Assembly: GCA_003282885.1 (NCBI GenBank)
Contig: QBYJ01000015.1
Span: 1 to 32,701 of the forward strand
Direction: 5' to 3'
DNA from: SAR116 cluster bacterium AG-325-F22
GTDB taxonomy: Bacteria > Pseudomonadota > Alphaproteobacteria > Puniceispirillales > Marisalimonadaceae
DNA length: 32,701 bases
Positions 23,438 to 32,701 of the stretch are shown piece by piece. How positions within the stretch are numbered: the first letter of the stretch is position 1; the number at the start of each line of letters is the position of its first letter. Both the position numbers and the translations under genes were made by a program. The notes under the pieces were generated by a model. The model did no database searches, was not told the origin of the DNA, and saw only the letters and a program-made list of their open reading frames with translations.

Positions 23438-24077
23438 AAATGCAAAAGTTAGTTTCAAGAATAATACACCTAAGTGCTTTTCTTATAAAAGAAAAAGAAA
23501 AATTGGAATTTTAGGTGGATCATTTAATCCAGCTCATGAGGGTCATATCCATATTAGTAACATTGCAAGAATAGCTCTTGGCATTGATGAAGTTTGGTGG
23601 ATAGTTGCACCTCAAAATAGATTGAAATCCAGCATAGAGATGGAGAGTTTTGACAAAAGATTAAGTTATGCTAGGTTATTTACAAATAAAGTTTCCTATA
23701 TTAAGGTTTTAGATATAGAGGAAAAAAATAAGCTCTATGCTTCTTATATGACTATTAATTTTTTTAATATTAAATCCCAAAGAGTTAAGTTTATATGGTT
23801 AATGGGTAGTGATATTCTAGATAATTTTAATAAATGGCTTTATCCAACTTCAATTGCAAAAAATATGTATGTTGCGATTATCTCTCGACCTAATTTTTCT
23901 AGCTCTTTTCTCAATACGCGACAAACAACAAAACTAGGTAAGAGAATTAAAACTTCGAAAAGTAAAACTATCTTTTTTAGGAAAAAACCTGTCTGGGTCT
24001 TTTTAAAAAACAAACTATTATCAATATCATCTTCTGAAATAAGAAGATCAAATAATTTTAATAAGACGGAATTTTAA
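23430..24077 (+). CDS. nadD: Nicotinate-nucleotide adenylyltransferase
   Basis: Transfers AMP from ATP to nicotinate mononucleotide, giving the NAD precursor deamido-NAD. The 215-residue protein has the nucleotidyltransferase motif GGSFNPAHEGH (29-39), the WWIVAPQNRLK segment that contacts the substrate, and the closing SISSSEIRRS, the ISSTxIR motif. The start is GTG 23430 inside the end of proA; no in-frame ATG exists before the catalytic motif, so GTG is needed. The first 24 residues (basic, before KIGILGG) resemble the extended N-terminus of alphaproteobacterial NadD. The next gene, rsfS, begins 2 bases after the stop. Confidence 0.93.
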   Translation: MIENAKVSFKNNTPKCFSYKRKRKIGILGGSFNPAHEGHIHISNIARIALGIDEVWWIVAPQNRLKSSIEMESFDKRLSYARLFTNKVSYIKVLDIEEKNKLYASYMTINFFNIKSQRVKFIWLMGSDILDNFNKWLYPTSIAKNMYVAIISRPNFSSSFLNTRQTTKLGKRIKTSKSKTIFFRKKPVWVFLKNKLLSISSSEIRRSNNFNKTEF

Positions 24078-24079
24078 AC

Positions 24080-24454
24080 ATGAAAAAAATGATACCCATA
24101 TCTTCTAAACAATTACTAAAGGTTACATTAGAATCATTAGATAACGATAAGGGAATAGAGATTGTCAGTATTGATCTAATTGGAAGAAGTAGTATCGCTG
24201 ATTACATGGTTGTGGTTAGTGGAAATAATGTTAGGCAAGTAACAGCAATGGCGAATAATTTAATAAAAAAATATAAGGAAATGGGACTTCGTCTTCCATC
24301 TCCTGAAGGAATGTCAAATGGTGATTGGGTATTAATTGATGCTAAGGATATACTTATTCATATTTTTCGTCCTGAAGTTAGAGATTTTTATAGTTTAGAA
24401 AAAATGTGGGTTAAAAAACAAGAAGATGTCTCACCAGATGCATTAAAGAAATAA
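24080..24454 (+). CDS. rsfS: Ribosomal silencing factor RsfS
   Basis: Binds ribosomal protein L14 and blocks subunit joining when nutrients are scarce. The 124-residue length and the DYMVVVSGNNVRQVTAMANNL and GDWVLIDAKDILIHIFRPEVRDFYSLEKMW segments identify the DUF143/RsfS family. The conserved acidic and aromatic residues of the L14-binding face (D in LIDAKD, FYxLE) are kept. It lies in the conserved order nadD-rsfS-rlmH; its TAA stop shares one base with the rlmH ATG. Confidence 0.95.
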   Translation: MKKMIPISSKQLLKVTLESLDNDKGIEIVSIDLIGRSSIADYMVVVSGNNVRQVTAMANNLIKKYKEMGLRLPSPEGMSNGDWVLIDAKDILIHIFRPEVRDFYSLEKMWVKKQEDVSPDALKK

Positions 24455-24906
24455 TGATGAAATACATTATTTCAACTATTGGTAAAACTAAAAATAGTGA
24501 CGAAAATCTAATTACTCATAAATATCTTAAAAGGATTAAAAATGTTGAATTGAAACAATATGAAGTCAAAATTAATAGCCCTGATAAAAAAAGAGACGAA
24601 GAAGCATTAAAGTTAATTAATGCAACACCCAAAAATGGTAAATTAATATTATTAGACGAAAAAGGTGAAAATATATCTAGCACTGATCTAGCTAAAATAA
24701 TATTAAATTGGAGAGATAATAATATTACAAATATAAACTTTGCTATTGGTGGAGCATTTGGAAATAGTGAAAAAATAAAAAAAACTGCTGATAGAGTAAT
24801 TGCTTTTGGCCAACTTACTTGGCCACATCAAATGGTAAAAATGATGATTGCTGAACAAATTTATAGAATAGAAACTATAATTCAAGGACACCCATATCAT
24901 AAATAA
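24454..24906 (+). CDS. rlmH: 23S rRNA pseudouridine-1915 N3-methyltransferase
   Basis: SPOUT-fold methyltransferase that modifies pseudouridine 1915 in helix 69 of 23S rRNA using S-adenosylmethionine. The 150 residues show LILLDEKGENISSTDLAKII, the cofactor-loop FAIGGAFGNSE, and the C-terminal FGQLTWPHQMVKMMIAEQIYR plus GHPYHK, the family's hallmark ending. The more common LSPMTFPHQ is here FGQLTWPHQ. Start and stop of rsfS and rlmH overlap by one base, so the two are translationally coupled. Confidence 0.95.
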   Translation: MMKYIISTIGKTKNSDENLITHKYLKRIKNVELKQYEVKINSPDKKRDEEALKLINATPKNGKLILLDEKGENISSTDLAKIILNWRDNNITNINFAIGGAFGNSEKIKKTADRVIAFGQLTWPHQMVKMMIAEQIYRIETIIQGHPYHK

Positions 24907-24929
24907 TTTCTTAAAAGTGATTTTAGCTG

Positions 24930-26462
24930 ATGAATGATAATAAAAATAGACCTGTCGTATTATGTATAATGGATGGTTGGGGAATTGATAAAGAATCTGA
25001 TTTTAATGCTGTAACATTAGCAAAAACACCTAACGTGAATTATTTATCAAAAAAATATCCCTATTCCACCCTTGAGGCATCTGGAGAACATGTTGGACTA
25101 CCTCCTGGGCAAGTTGGAAATTCTGAGGTTGGTCACATGAACCTAGGTTCTGGGAGAGTTGTTTTGCAGACACTCCCAAGGATTAACAAAGCTTTTGCTA
25201 ATAATAAAATAAGCGAAAATAAAAATTTCCAAAATTTTTTATCAAAACATAAAAAAAACAAAACAGTTCATCTTCTTGGTTTATGTAGTGATGGTGGAGT
25301 TCACTCTCACTCAGATCATATTATAGCAATGTCCAAATTATTGCATAAAAATAACATTAAAACTGTAATTCATATATTTTCAGATGGTAGAGATTCTTCT
25401 CCTAAACAACTTGGTCAGGAAATAAAAAAATTTGAATCATCTCTTCCCGATGATATTCAGATCGTTACCCTTATTGGAAGATATTTCGCAATGGATAGAG
25501 ATAACAGATGGGATAGGGTAAAAAAGTCTTTTGATCTAATCGCATATGCTAAACATAAAAGAAAAGTAGCTAGTATTTCAAAAGCAATTAAAGAAGCGTA
25601 TGAAAAAGACGAAACCGATGAATTTATTTCACCTACACTAATTGCTGATTATAAAGGAATACAAGAAGGTGATAGTCTGCTTATGATTAATTTTAGAGCT
25701 GACCGAGTAAGAGAACTGTTAACAGCATTCTTAGACCCTAATTTTGAAAAATTTAAAAAAGATGCCAAAACTCCCAAATTATTAAACTGTCTTGGAATGT
25801 CAGAGTATTCAAAAGAAATTTCAAACTATATGAGTAGTATTTTTATAAAAGAAAAGATTGAAGATACACTTGGTGAAGTTATTGCAAAAGCAAATTTAAA
25901 ACAACTTAGGTTAGCAGAATCAGAAAAATTTGCTCATGTAACATATTTTTTTAATGGTGGAAATGAGACTGTTAATAAAGGTGAAACAAGGATTATGATA
26001 TCATCACCCAAAGTCTCTACTTATGATTTAAAGCCAGAGATGTCTGCAAAAGAAGTTGAAAATGAATTAACAAAAGCAATACAAAAAAAAATCTATGATC
26101 TAATAATTATTAACTTTGCTAATCCTGATATGGTTGGTCATACTGGTGATTTGAAAGCAGCAATCAAAGCTGTTGAGACTGTAGATTGTGCGGTAGGAAA
26201 AATAAAAAATGCATTGGATAAAACTAATGGGGTTTTGCTGTTAACCGCTGATCATGGTAATTGTGAAATAATGAAAAACTTTAAAACAAAGTTACCACAC
26301 ACTTCTCATACTTGTAACAAAGTCCCCTTAATACTTGTCTGCAAGAAAAAACATTTTAAATTAAAAAATGGGAAGCTGGCTGATATTGCTCCTACAATAT
26401 TAGATCTTATGTCACTTCACACGCCAGAAACTATGAATGGCTCGTCTTTGTTAGTTAAATAA
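24930..26462 (+). CDS. gpmI: 2,3-bisphosphoglycerate-independent phosphoglycerate mutase
   Basis: Interconverts 3- and 2-phosphoglycerate in glycolysis and gluconeogenesis, a manganese-dependent alkaline-phosphatase-fold enzyme. The 510-residue length is standard. Metal and catalytic residues visible are MDGWGID (14-20), S65 in GQVGNSEVGHMNLGSGR (the phospho-serine), HIFSDGRDSSP, IGRYFAMDRDNRWDR, NFRADRVRE, and the late NPDMVGHTGD and LTADHGNCE metal motifs. No clear Shine-Dalgarno site lies in the 23-base gap after rlmH. The 93 bases after its stop hold nothing I can name. Confidence 0.96.
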   Translation: MNDNKNRPVVLCIMDGWGIDKESDFNAVTLAKTPNVNYLSKKYPYSTLEASGEHVGLPPGQVGNSEVGHMNLGSGRVVLQTLPRINKAFANNKISENKNFQNFLSKHKKNKTVHLLGLCSDGGVHSHSDHIIAMSKLLHKNNIKTVIHIFSDGRDSSPKQLGQEIKKFESSLPDDIQIVTLIGRYFAMDRDNRWDRVKKSFDLIAYAKHKRKVASISKAIKEAYEKDETDEFISPTLIADYKGIQEGDSLLMINFRADRVRELLTAFLDPNFEKFKKDAKTPKLLNCLGMSEYSKEISNYMSSIFIKEKIEDTLGEVIAKANLKQLRLAESEKFAHVTYFFNGGNETVNKGETRIMISSPKVSTYDLKPEMSAKEVENELTKAIQKKIYDLIIINFANPDMVGHTGDLKAAIKAVETVDCAVGKIKNALDKTNGVLLLTADHGNCEIMKNFKTKLPHTSHTCNKVPLILVCKKKHFKLKNGKLADIAPTILDLMSLHTPETMNGSSLLVK

Positions 26463-26555
26463 GTACTGCTTAAATAAAATTTCTATAGTAGCTAATCTAA
26501 ATATATTCTATATTAATTTTTTAGAACATCCATTGAACATAAAGGTAAATTAAAA

Positions 26556-27923
26556 ATGATTGCAAAAATCTCTTCTAGTAAAAAGAATTTATTTTTACTA
26601 TTATTTTTATTTCTGAATTTGTTCTTCATTCCATTGAAATTGACTAAAGCAGAAAATAGACAAGAAACTTATAAACAACTTAATCTTTTTGGTGATGTTT
26701 TTCAAAGAGTTCAGGAACAATATGTCGAAGAAGTTACTGATAAAAAGCTAATCGAATCTGCTATTTCAGGAATGTTGCAATCCCTTGATCCACACTCATC
26801 ATATTTAAGTCCTGAATCTTACAAAGATATGCAAGTAAAAACCAAGGGCACTTTTGGCGGTTTAGGGATAGAAATTACTATGGAAGATGGTGTTGTTAAA
26901 GTTGTGTCACCTATAGACGATACCCCTGCAGCGAACGCGGGTATGAAATCCGGTGATTTGATAATTGGTATCAATGGTGAATCAATTAGAGGCCTATCCA
27001 TAAATGAAGCTGTATCTCAACTTCGTGGACCAATTGGGAGCAGAGTTAAAATAACAGTCGTACGTGATAAAAAAGATCCTTTTGAGATTGAAATAATAAG
27101 AGACGTAATTAAAATTAGATCTGTCAGACATAACGTTATTAAAAACATAGCATATGTACGTTTAACTACTTTTTCAGACACAACTACTTCTGGTATGGAA
27201 AACTCCATAAATGAGATAAAAAAAGAAACTGGAGACAAATTTCAAGGTCTTATACTGGACTTAAGAAACAACCCCGGAGGGCTTCTAAATCAATCAATAT
27301 CAGTCACTGATTCTTTTCTTAATCAAGGAGAAATCGTTTCCACACAAGGCAGAAAGAATGATGATACTTCAAGAGTATTTGCTAAAAAGGGAGATGTTAT
27401 AGACGGTAAACCAATGATAGTTTTAATAAATAGTGGCTCTGCTTCTGCAAGTGAAATTGTTGCAGGAGCCCTTAAAGACCACTCAAGAGCTATAATAGTA
27501 GGGACAAGAAGTTTTGGTAAAGGATCGGTTCAATCTATAATTCCACTAGCTGGAAATGGCGCTATGAGACTTACAACTGCTAGATATTATACTCCTAGTG
27601 GTATTTCTATTCAAGCAAAAGGTATTGAGCCCGATATTATTGTTGAAGCAGGAATAACAGAAACAACAAACAAAAGTATAGAAAATAATCGAGAAGAAAA
27701 TTTAAGAGGTGCATTAGATAAAAAAGAAATGTCTGACGAAAAGAAAAAAGCAAATCTAACAGAATTAAGTCCTGTAGAAAAACTTCTTCAAGACAACCAA
27801 ATTTCTAGAGCAGTTGACCTTATAAGAGGTATTAACCTTTTCAGTAACAATGTTAAAAAAACTTCAACAGCTTCAATAAATAAGAAATCAGTTTTAAATA
27901 AAGTGAGTAATGCTAAAAATTGA
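26556..27923 (+). CDS. ctpA: Carboxy-terminal processing protease, S41 family
   Basis: Periplasmic serine protease that trims or degrades proteins from their C-terminus. The 455 residues comprise a hydrophobic signal/anchor (about 10-30), an N-terminal helical part with LDPHSSYLSPE (77-87), a PDZ domain (about 95-180, GGLGIEITMEDG to VVRD), and the S41 core with LDLRNNPGG (235-242). S297 in GSASASEIVAG and K322 in SFGKGSVQ form the Ser-Lys dyad with the family spacing of 25. A hydrophilic, Lys/Asn-rich tail of about 90 residues follows. In many alphaproteobacteria a murein-hydrolase-activator gene (envC-like) sits between gpmI and ctpA; it is absent here. The stop overlaps the rppH start. Confidence 0.95.
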   Translation: MIAKISSSKKNLFLLLFLFLNLFFIPLKLTKAENRQETYKQLNLFGDVFQRVQEQYVEEVTDKKLIESAISGMLQSLDPHSSYLSPESYKDMQVKTKGTFGGLGIEITMEDGVVKVVSPIDDTPAANAGMKSGDLIIGINGESIRGLSINEAVSQLRGPIGSRVKITVVRDKKDPFEIEIIRDVIKIRSVRHNVIKNIAYVRLTTFSDTTTSGMENSINEIKKETGDKFQGLILDLRNNPGGLLNQSISVTDSFLNQGEIVSTQGRKNDDTSRVFAKKGDVIDGKPMIVLINSGSASASEIVAGALKDHSRAIIVGTRSFGKGSVQSIIPLAGNGAMRLTTARYYTPSGISIQAKGIEPDIIVEAGITETTNKSIENNREENLRGALDKKEMSDEKKKANLTELSPVEKLLQDNQISRAVDLIRGINLFSNNVKKTSTASINKKSVLNKVSNAKN

Positions 27924-28432
27924 GCATAAATAAAAATAATATACCGTTATTAGAACGACCTTATCGATCTTGTGTTGGGCTTATGGTTTTCAATAAATTT
28001 GGAGATGTATTTTGTGGTCAGCGTCTTGATAATAAAGCTGAAGCATGGCAGCTACCTCAGGGGGGAATAAATGAAGGTGAACTTCCAATAGAAGCCGGCT
28101 ATAGAGAATTGAGAGAAGAAACAAGTATAAGCAATGTGGAATTTGTGAGTGAATATCCAGAATGGTTAAATTACGACATTCCCTTACCGTTAGCAGATAA
28201 TTTATGGAAAGGTAAATATAGAGGTCAAACACAAAGATGGCTTTTGTTTTATTTTTTTGGAAAAGATGAAGAAATAGATATTAATACTAATCATCCAGAG
28301 TTTAAAAATTGGCTATGGCTTAATCCTAAACTTTTACCAAAAAGAGCTATTTCTTTTAAGAAAGATGTATATCAAAAAATTAATAAAATATTTATTCCAA
28401 TGTTAAATAATTTTATTTCTACAGGATTATAA
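27920..28432 (+). CDS. rppH: RNA pyrophosphohydrolase (Nudix)
   Basis: Removes pyrophosphate from the 5' end of mRNAs, which starts their decay. The 170 residues contain YRSCVGLMVFNKFGDVF, the WQLPQGGINEGE segment, and the Nudix box GGINEGELPIEAGYRELREETSI (48-70). W43 and the later QRWLLFYFFG strand also fit RppH rather than generic Nudix proteins. The best start is TTG 27920, overlapping the ctpA stop as TTGA; the first ATG would cut into the Nudix fold. It shares its last base with the start of the amidase gene. Confidence 0.93.
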   Translation: MSINKNNIPLLERPYRSCVGLMVFNKFGDVFCGQRLDNKAEAWQLPQGGINEGELPIEAGYRELREETSISNVEFVSEYPEWLNYDIPLPLADNLWKGKYRGQTQRWLLFYFFGKDEEIDINTNHPEFKNWLWLNPKLLPKRAISFKKDVYQKINKIFIPMLNNFISTGL

Positions 28433-29718
28433 TGAAAAAAAAAGAATTTAACCCTGAATTACTTATTGATAATGTTTTTTCAATTTTAACTAAAATACAA
28501 AATAATCCAGAAAAATTTGAAAGTATTTTTATTGAACTTTTCGAAAAAGATTTTCAATTACAATTGAATGATATAAATCAGCTTGAAAATGGTTTGTTAA
28601 AAGGTTTAATCATATCTGTTAAAGACTTATTTGACGTTAAAGGTTACAAAACGAGGGGTGGATCAAAATTTCTTAATCCTGATATATCTCTTGAGGACGC
28701 CGAATGTGTCTCACTAATTAGGAAGGCTGGTGGCTTGCTTATTGGTCATACCAACATGACAGAATTAGCTTACTCAGGTTTAGGTATAAATCCACATTAT
28801 GGAACTCCTTTAAACCCAATATTTAAAGGGGCTATACCTGGAGGATCAACATCTGGAGGAGCTGTATCAATATCCCTTGATATATCGGATATTACAATTG
28901 GTACTGATACAGGAGGATCAACTAGAATACCTGCTGCTTTTACAGGAATAACTGGGTTCAAACCAACTCAAGATGTAATTTCTAGAAAAGGAGTTCTCGT
29001 TCTTTCCTCTAGTTTAGATAGTGTTGGATTAATGGCAAAAAATGTTGAACTTTGTAAGCTTGGTTACGAAGTTATGAAAAAAAAGACCAATATTAAAAAG
29101 ACAAATTTATATGACAAAGAAGCAGATCTTATTATCCCTACAAATTTTGGATTTGAAGATATAGAACCTCAAATAAAGTCTTCTTTTGATACTGCAAAAA
29201 AGAAATTAGCTGAAAATGGTTTTAATATAGTTGAAATACATGTGCCAGCATTAAACTTGTACAAGAAGGTACCTTTATGGCAATTTGCAGCGGTAGAATC
29301 TCAAACAGAATATTTTGAGGCATACAATGACAAAAAACATTTGATTGATCCTAATATACTTAGGCGTATGGATAGAGCAAATGATGTGTTGGCAGTTGAG
29401 TATAATTTATTACTTGATATTAGAAAAAAATTAATTGAAGAATTTAATGATTTCTTGAAAAATAATTTTTTACTTTTACCAACAGTAACCATATATCCGC
29501 CTTTGTTTGAAGATTGTAAAGATGATCCATATTATGATGAAGTTAATTTAATTTCATTAAGAAACACAACCTTAGCCAACTACATGAATGGCTGTAGTAT
29601 TTCACTACCATATTCAAAAGACGATAAACCTATCGGCATTATGTTGAATGGTGCTACGAAAAATGACGAAAAACTTCTGGGTATTAGTGCTAAGGTAGAG
29701 ACTGTGTTATCAAAATAA
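28432..29718 (+). CDS. Amidase-signature family hydrolase
   Basis: Hydrolyses a carboxamide of unknown identity; 428 residues, cytoplasmic. The Ser-cisSer-Lys triad is complete: K64 in ISVKDLFDVKG, S139 in GGSTSGGA and S163 in TDTGGSTRIPAA, with the usual 24-residue spacing between the two serines. It is shorter than GatA (about 480-490) and gatB/gatC are not adjacent, so it is probably a stand-alone amidase rather than the tRNA amidotransferase subunit. AtzF-, allophanate- or ureidoamide-type enzymes are alternatives. It starts at the last base of rppH, and its stop is one base from the stop of the convergent atpC. The substrate cannot be predicted. Confidence 0.88.
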   Translation: MKKKEFNPELLIDNVFSILTKIQNNPEKFESIFIELFEKDFQLQLNDINQLENGLLKGLIISVKDLFDVKGYKTRGGSKFLNPDISLEDAECVSLIRKAGGLLIGHTNMTELAYSGLGINPHYGTPLNPIFKGAIPGGSTSGGAVSISLDISDITIGTDTGGSTRIPAAFTGITGFKPTQDVISRKGVLVLSSSLDSVGLMAKNVELCKLGYEVMKKKTNIKKTNLYDKEADLIIPTNFGFEDIEPQIKSSFDTAKKKLAENGFNIVEIHVPALNLYKKVPLWQFAAVESQTEYFEAYNDKKHLIDPNILRRMDRANDVLAVEYNLLLDIRKKLIEEFNDFLKNNFLLLPTVTIYPPLFEDCKDDPYYDEVNLISLRNTTLANYMNGCSISLPYSKDDKPIGIMLNGATKNDEKLLGISAKVETVLSK

Positions 29719-29719
29719 A

Positions 29720-30121
29720 CTAACCAATATTTTCTAACACAGCCTTAATAAAAGAATAATTTTTATTAGCTAGATCTGAGACACTCTTGTCTTCATGATT
29801 TTCTTGAGATTTGAAAGCAAGAAGACGTTCTTCAAGCAATTGTTTATTAGCTTTGTCAATTTTTTCAGCTCTTTCAGCAAGTATAACAACTGATATTTCA
29901 TTGATCTCTGCAACACCTCCATCAATCATAATACGTGATGTCACTTTACTATCATTATAAATGTCAATAACTCCTCTCTCAAGAGTTGACATTACTTTAG
30001 AATGTCTTGGAAGTGCACCTATTTTACCGTCGGCTCCTGGTATAACAACCATTTCAACTGGTTCAGAAACAAGTACCATTGATGGAGTTACTATTTCTAA
30101 ATTAGTTGTCTCAGACATCAT
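29720..30121 (-). CDS. atpC: F1F0 ATP synthase subunit epsilon
   Basis: Rotor-stalk subunit that couples and regulates F1. The 133 residues start with the beta-sandwich domain (LEIVTPSMVLVSEPVEMVVIPG, DGKIGALPRHSKVMSTLERGVI, GGVAEINEISVVILAE), followed by a short helical C-terminal domain (about 88-133). Last gene of the atpHAGDC-type operon. Two adjacent ATGs begin the frame; GAGG lies just upstream, so the start may be either. It is 27 bases after atpD and ends one base from the convergent amidase gene. Confidence 0.93.
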   Translation of the reverse strand: MMSETTNLEIVTPSMVLVSEPVEMVVIPGADGKIGALPRHSKVMSTLERGVIDIYNDSKVTSRIMIDGGVAEINEISVVILAERAEKIDKANKQLLEERLLAFKSQENHEDKSVSDLANKNYSFIKAVLENIG

Positions 30122-30148
30122 TACCTCATCTCAAATAATTAAAATAAT

Positions 30149-32481
<2,333 letters not shown>

Positions 32482-32513
32482 TTTAACCTATTCCTTTTGC
32501 ATTAACACGATAA

Positions 32514-32701
32514 TCACAAGAAGTTCTTTACTAATTGATCTAGAGTATCTTTAAGAGATTTTTCTGTATCATCTGTGATTGTTTTGTCTTTTCTAATTGA
32601 GTCTAAAACTTTAGAACCTTTGGTATTTAATTTTTGCAGAAGAGCTTGTTCGAATTCGCCTATCTTTTGAGTAGGAATTTGATCTAAATAACCCTTTACA
32701 C
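32514..32701 (-). CDS. atpA: F1F0 ATP synthase subunit alpha, C-terminal fragment (runs off the window)
   Basis: The last 61 codons and the TGA stop (32514-32516) of an incomplete minus-strand gene. The translation VKGYLDQIPTQKIGEFEQAL continues into LNTKGSKVLDSIRKDKTITD and ends DTLDQLVKNFL, which fits the C-terminal helical bundle of the alpha subunit (the GYLD/F-E-x-x-LL pattern). Position directly upstream of atpG in the usual A-G-D-C order supports it. The gene is cut by the window edge, not broken. Confidence 0.92.
   Translation of the reverse strand, partial: VKGYLDQIPTQKIGEFEQALLQKLNTKGSKVLDSIRKDKTITDDTEKSLKDTLDQLVKNFL

Overview
The window is 32.7 kb of AT-rich, gene-dense bacterial DNA with very short intergenic gaps. 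It most likely comes from a streamlined marine alphaproteobacterium of the SAR11/HIMB59/AEGEAN-169 kind. The support is the alphaproteobacterial order rplU-rpmA-obgE-proB-proA-nadD-rsfS-rlmH-gpmI-ctpA-rppH, an F1 ATPase run ending A-G-D-C, a heterotetrameric sarcosine-oxidase-type operon, and many binding-protein-dependent transporters. I could not run a search, so the lineage is an inference.

Region 1 (1-7780) carries two complete TRAP transporters, each dctP-dctQ-dctM on the plus strand. The first is followed by a 75-residue protein I cannot name. Between the two, on the minus strand, lie ridA and a gene whose protein looks strongly like DpkA/LhpD (piperideine/pyrroline-2-carboxylate reductase, also known as an N-methyl-amino-acid dehydrogenase). 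A perfect 30-base palindrome separates dctP from dctQ in the second TRAP operon.

Region 2 (7764-18846) has a minus-strand soxB-soxD-soxA-soxG operon, encoding sarcosine oxidase or a close relative such as N-methylglutamate dehydrogenase. It is divergent from a plus-strand branched-chain-amino-acid-type ABC transporter (livJ, livG, livF, livH, livM). An M23 peptidase gene overlaps the end of livM by four bases. Again a hairpin separates the binding-protein gene from the rest of the transporter. Taken together, regions 1 and 2 read as an accessory block for uptake and oxidation or reduction of small N-methylated or cyclic imino acids; this is inference from gene content.

Region 3 (18847-29718) is a housekeeping run: ribosomal proteins L21 (with a long Lys/Thr/Ala-rich tail) and L27, a terminator, then obgE, proB, proA, nadD, rsfS, rlmH, gpmI, ctpA, rppH and an amidase, mostly touching or overlapping. 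A clean sigma-70 promoter precedes rplU and a second one precedes obgE.

Region 4 (29720-32701) is the 3' part of the F1 ATP synthase operon on the minus strand: the last 61 codons of atpA, then atpG, atpD and atpC. It meets the amidase gene tail to tail with one base between stops.

I saw no tRNA, rRNA, insertion sequence, CRISPR array or prophage. No gene-free stretch exceeds 160 bases.
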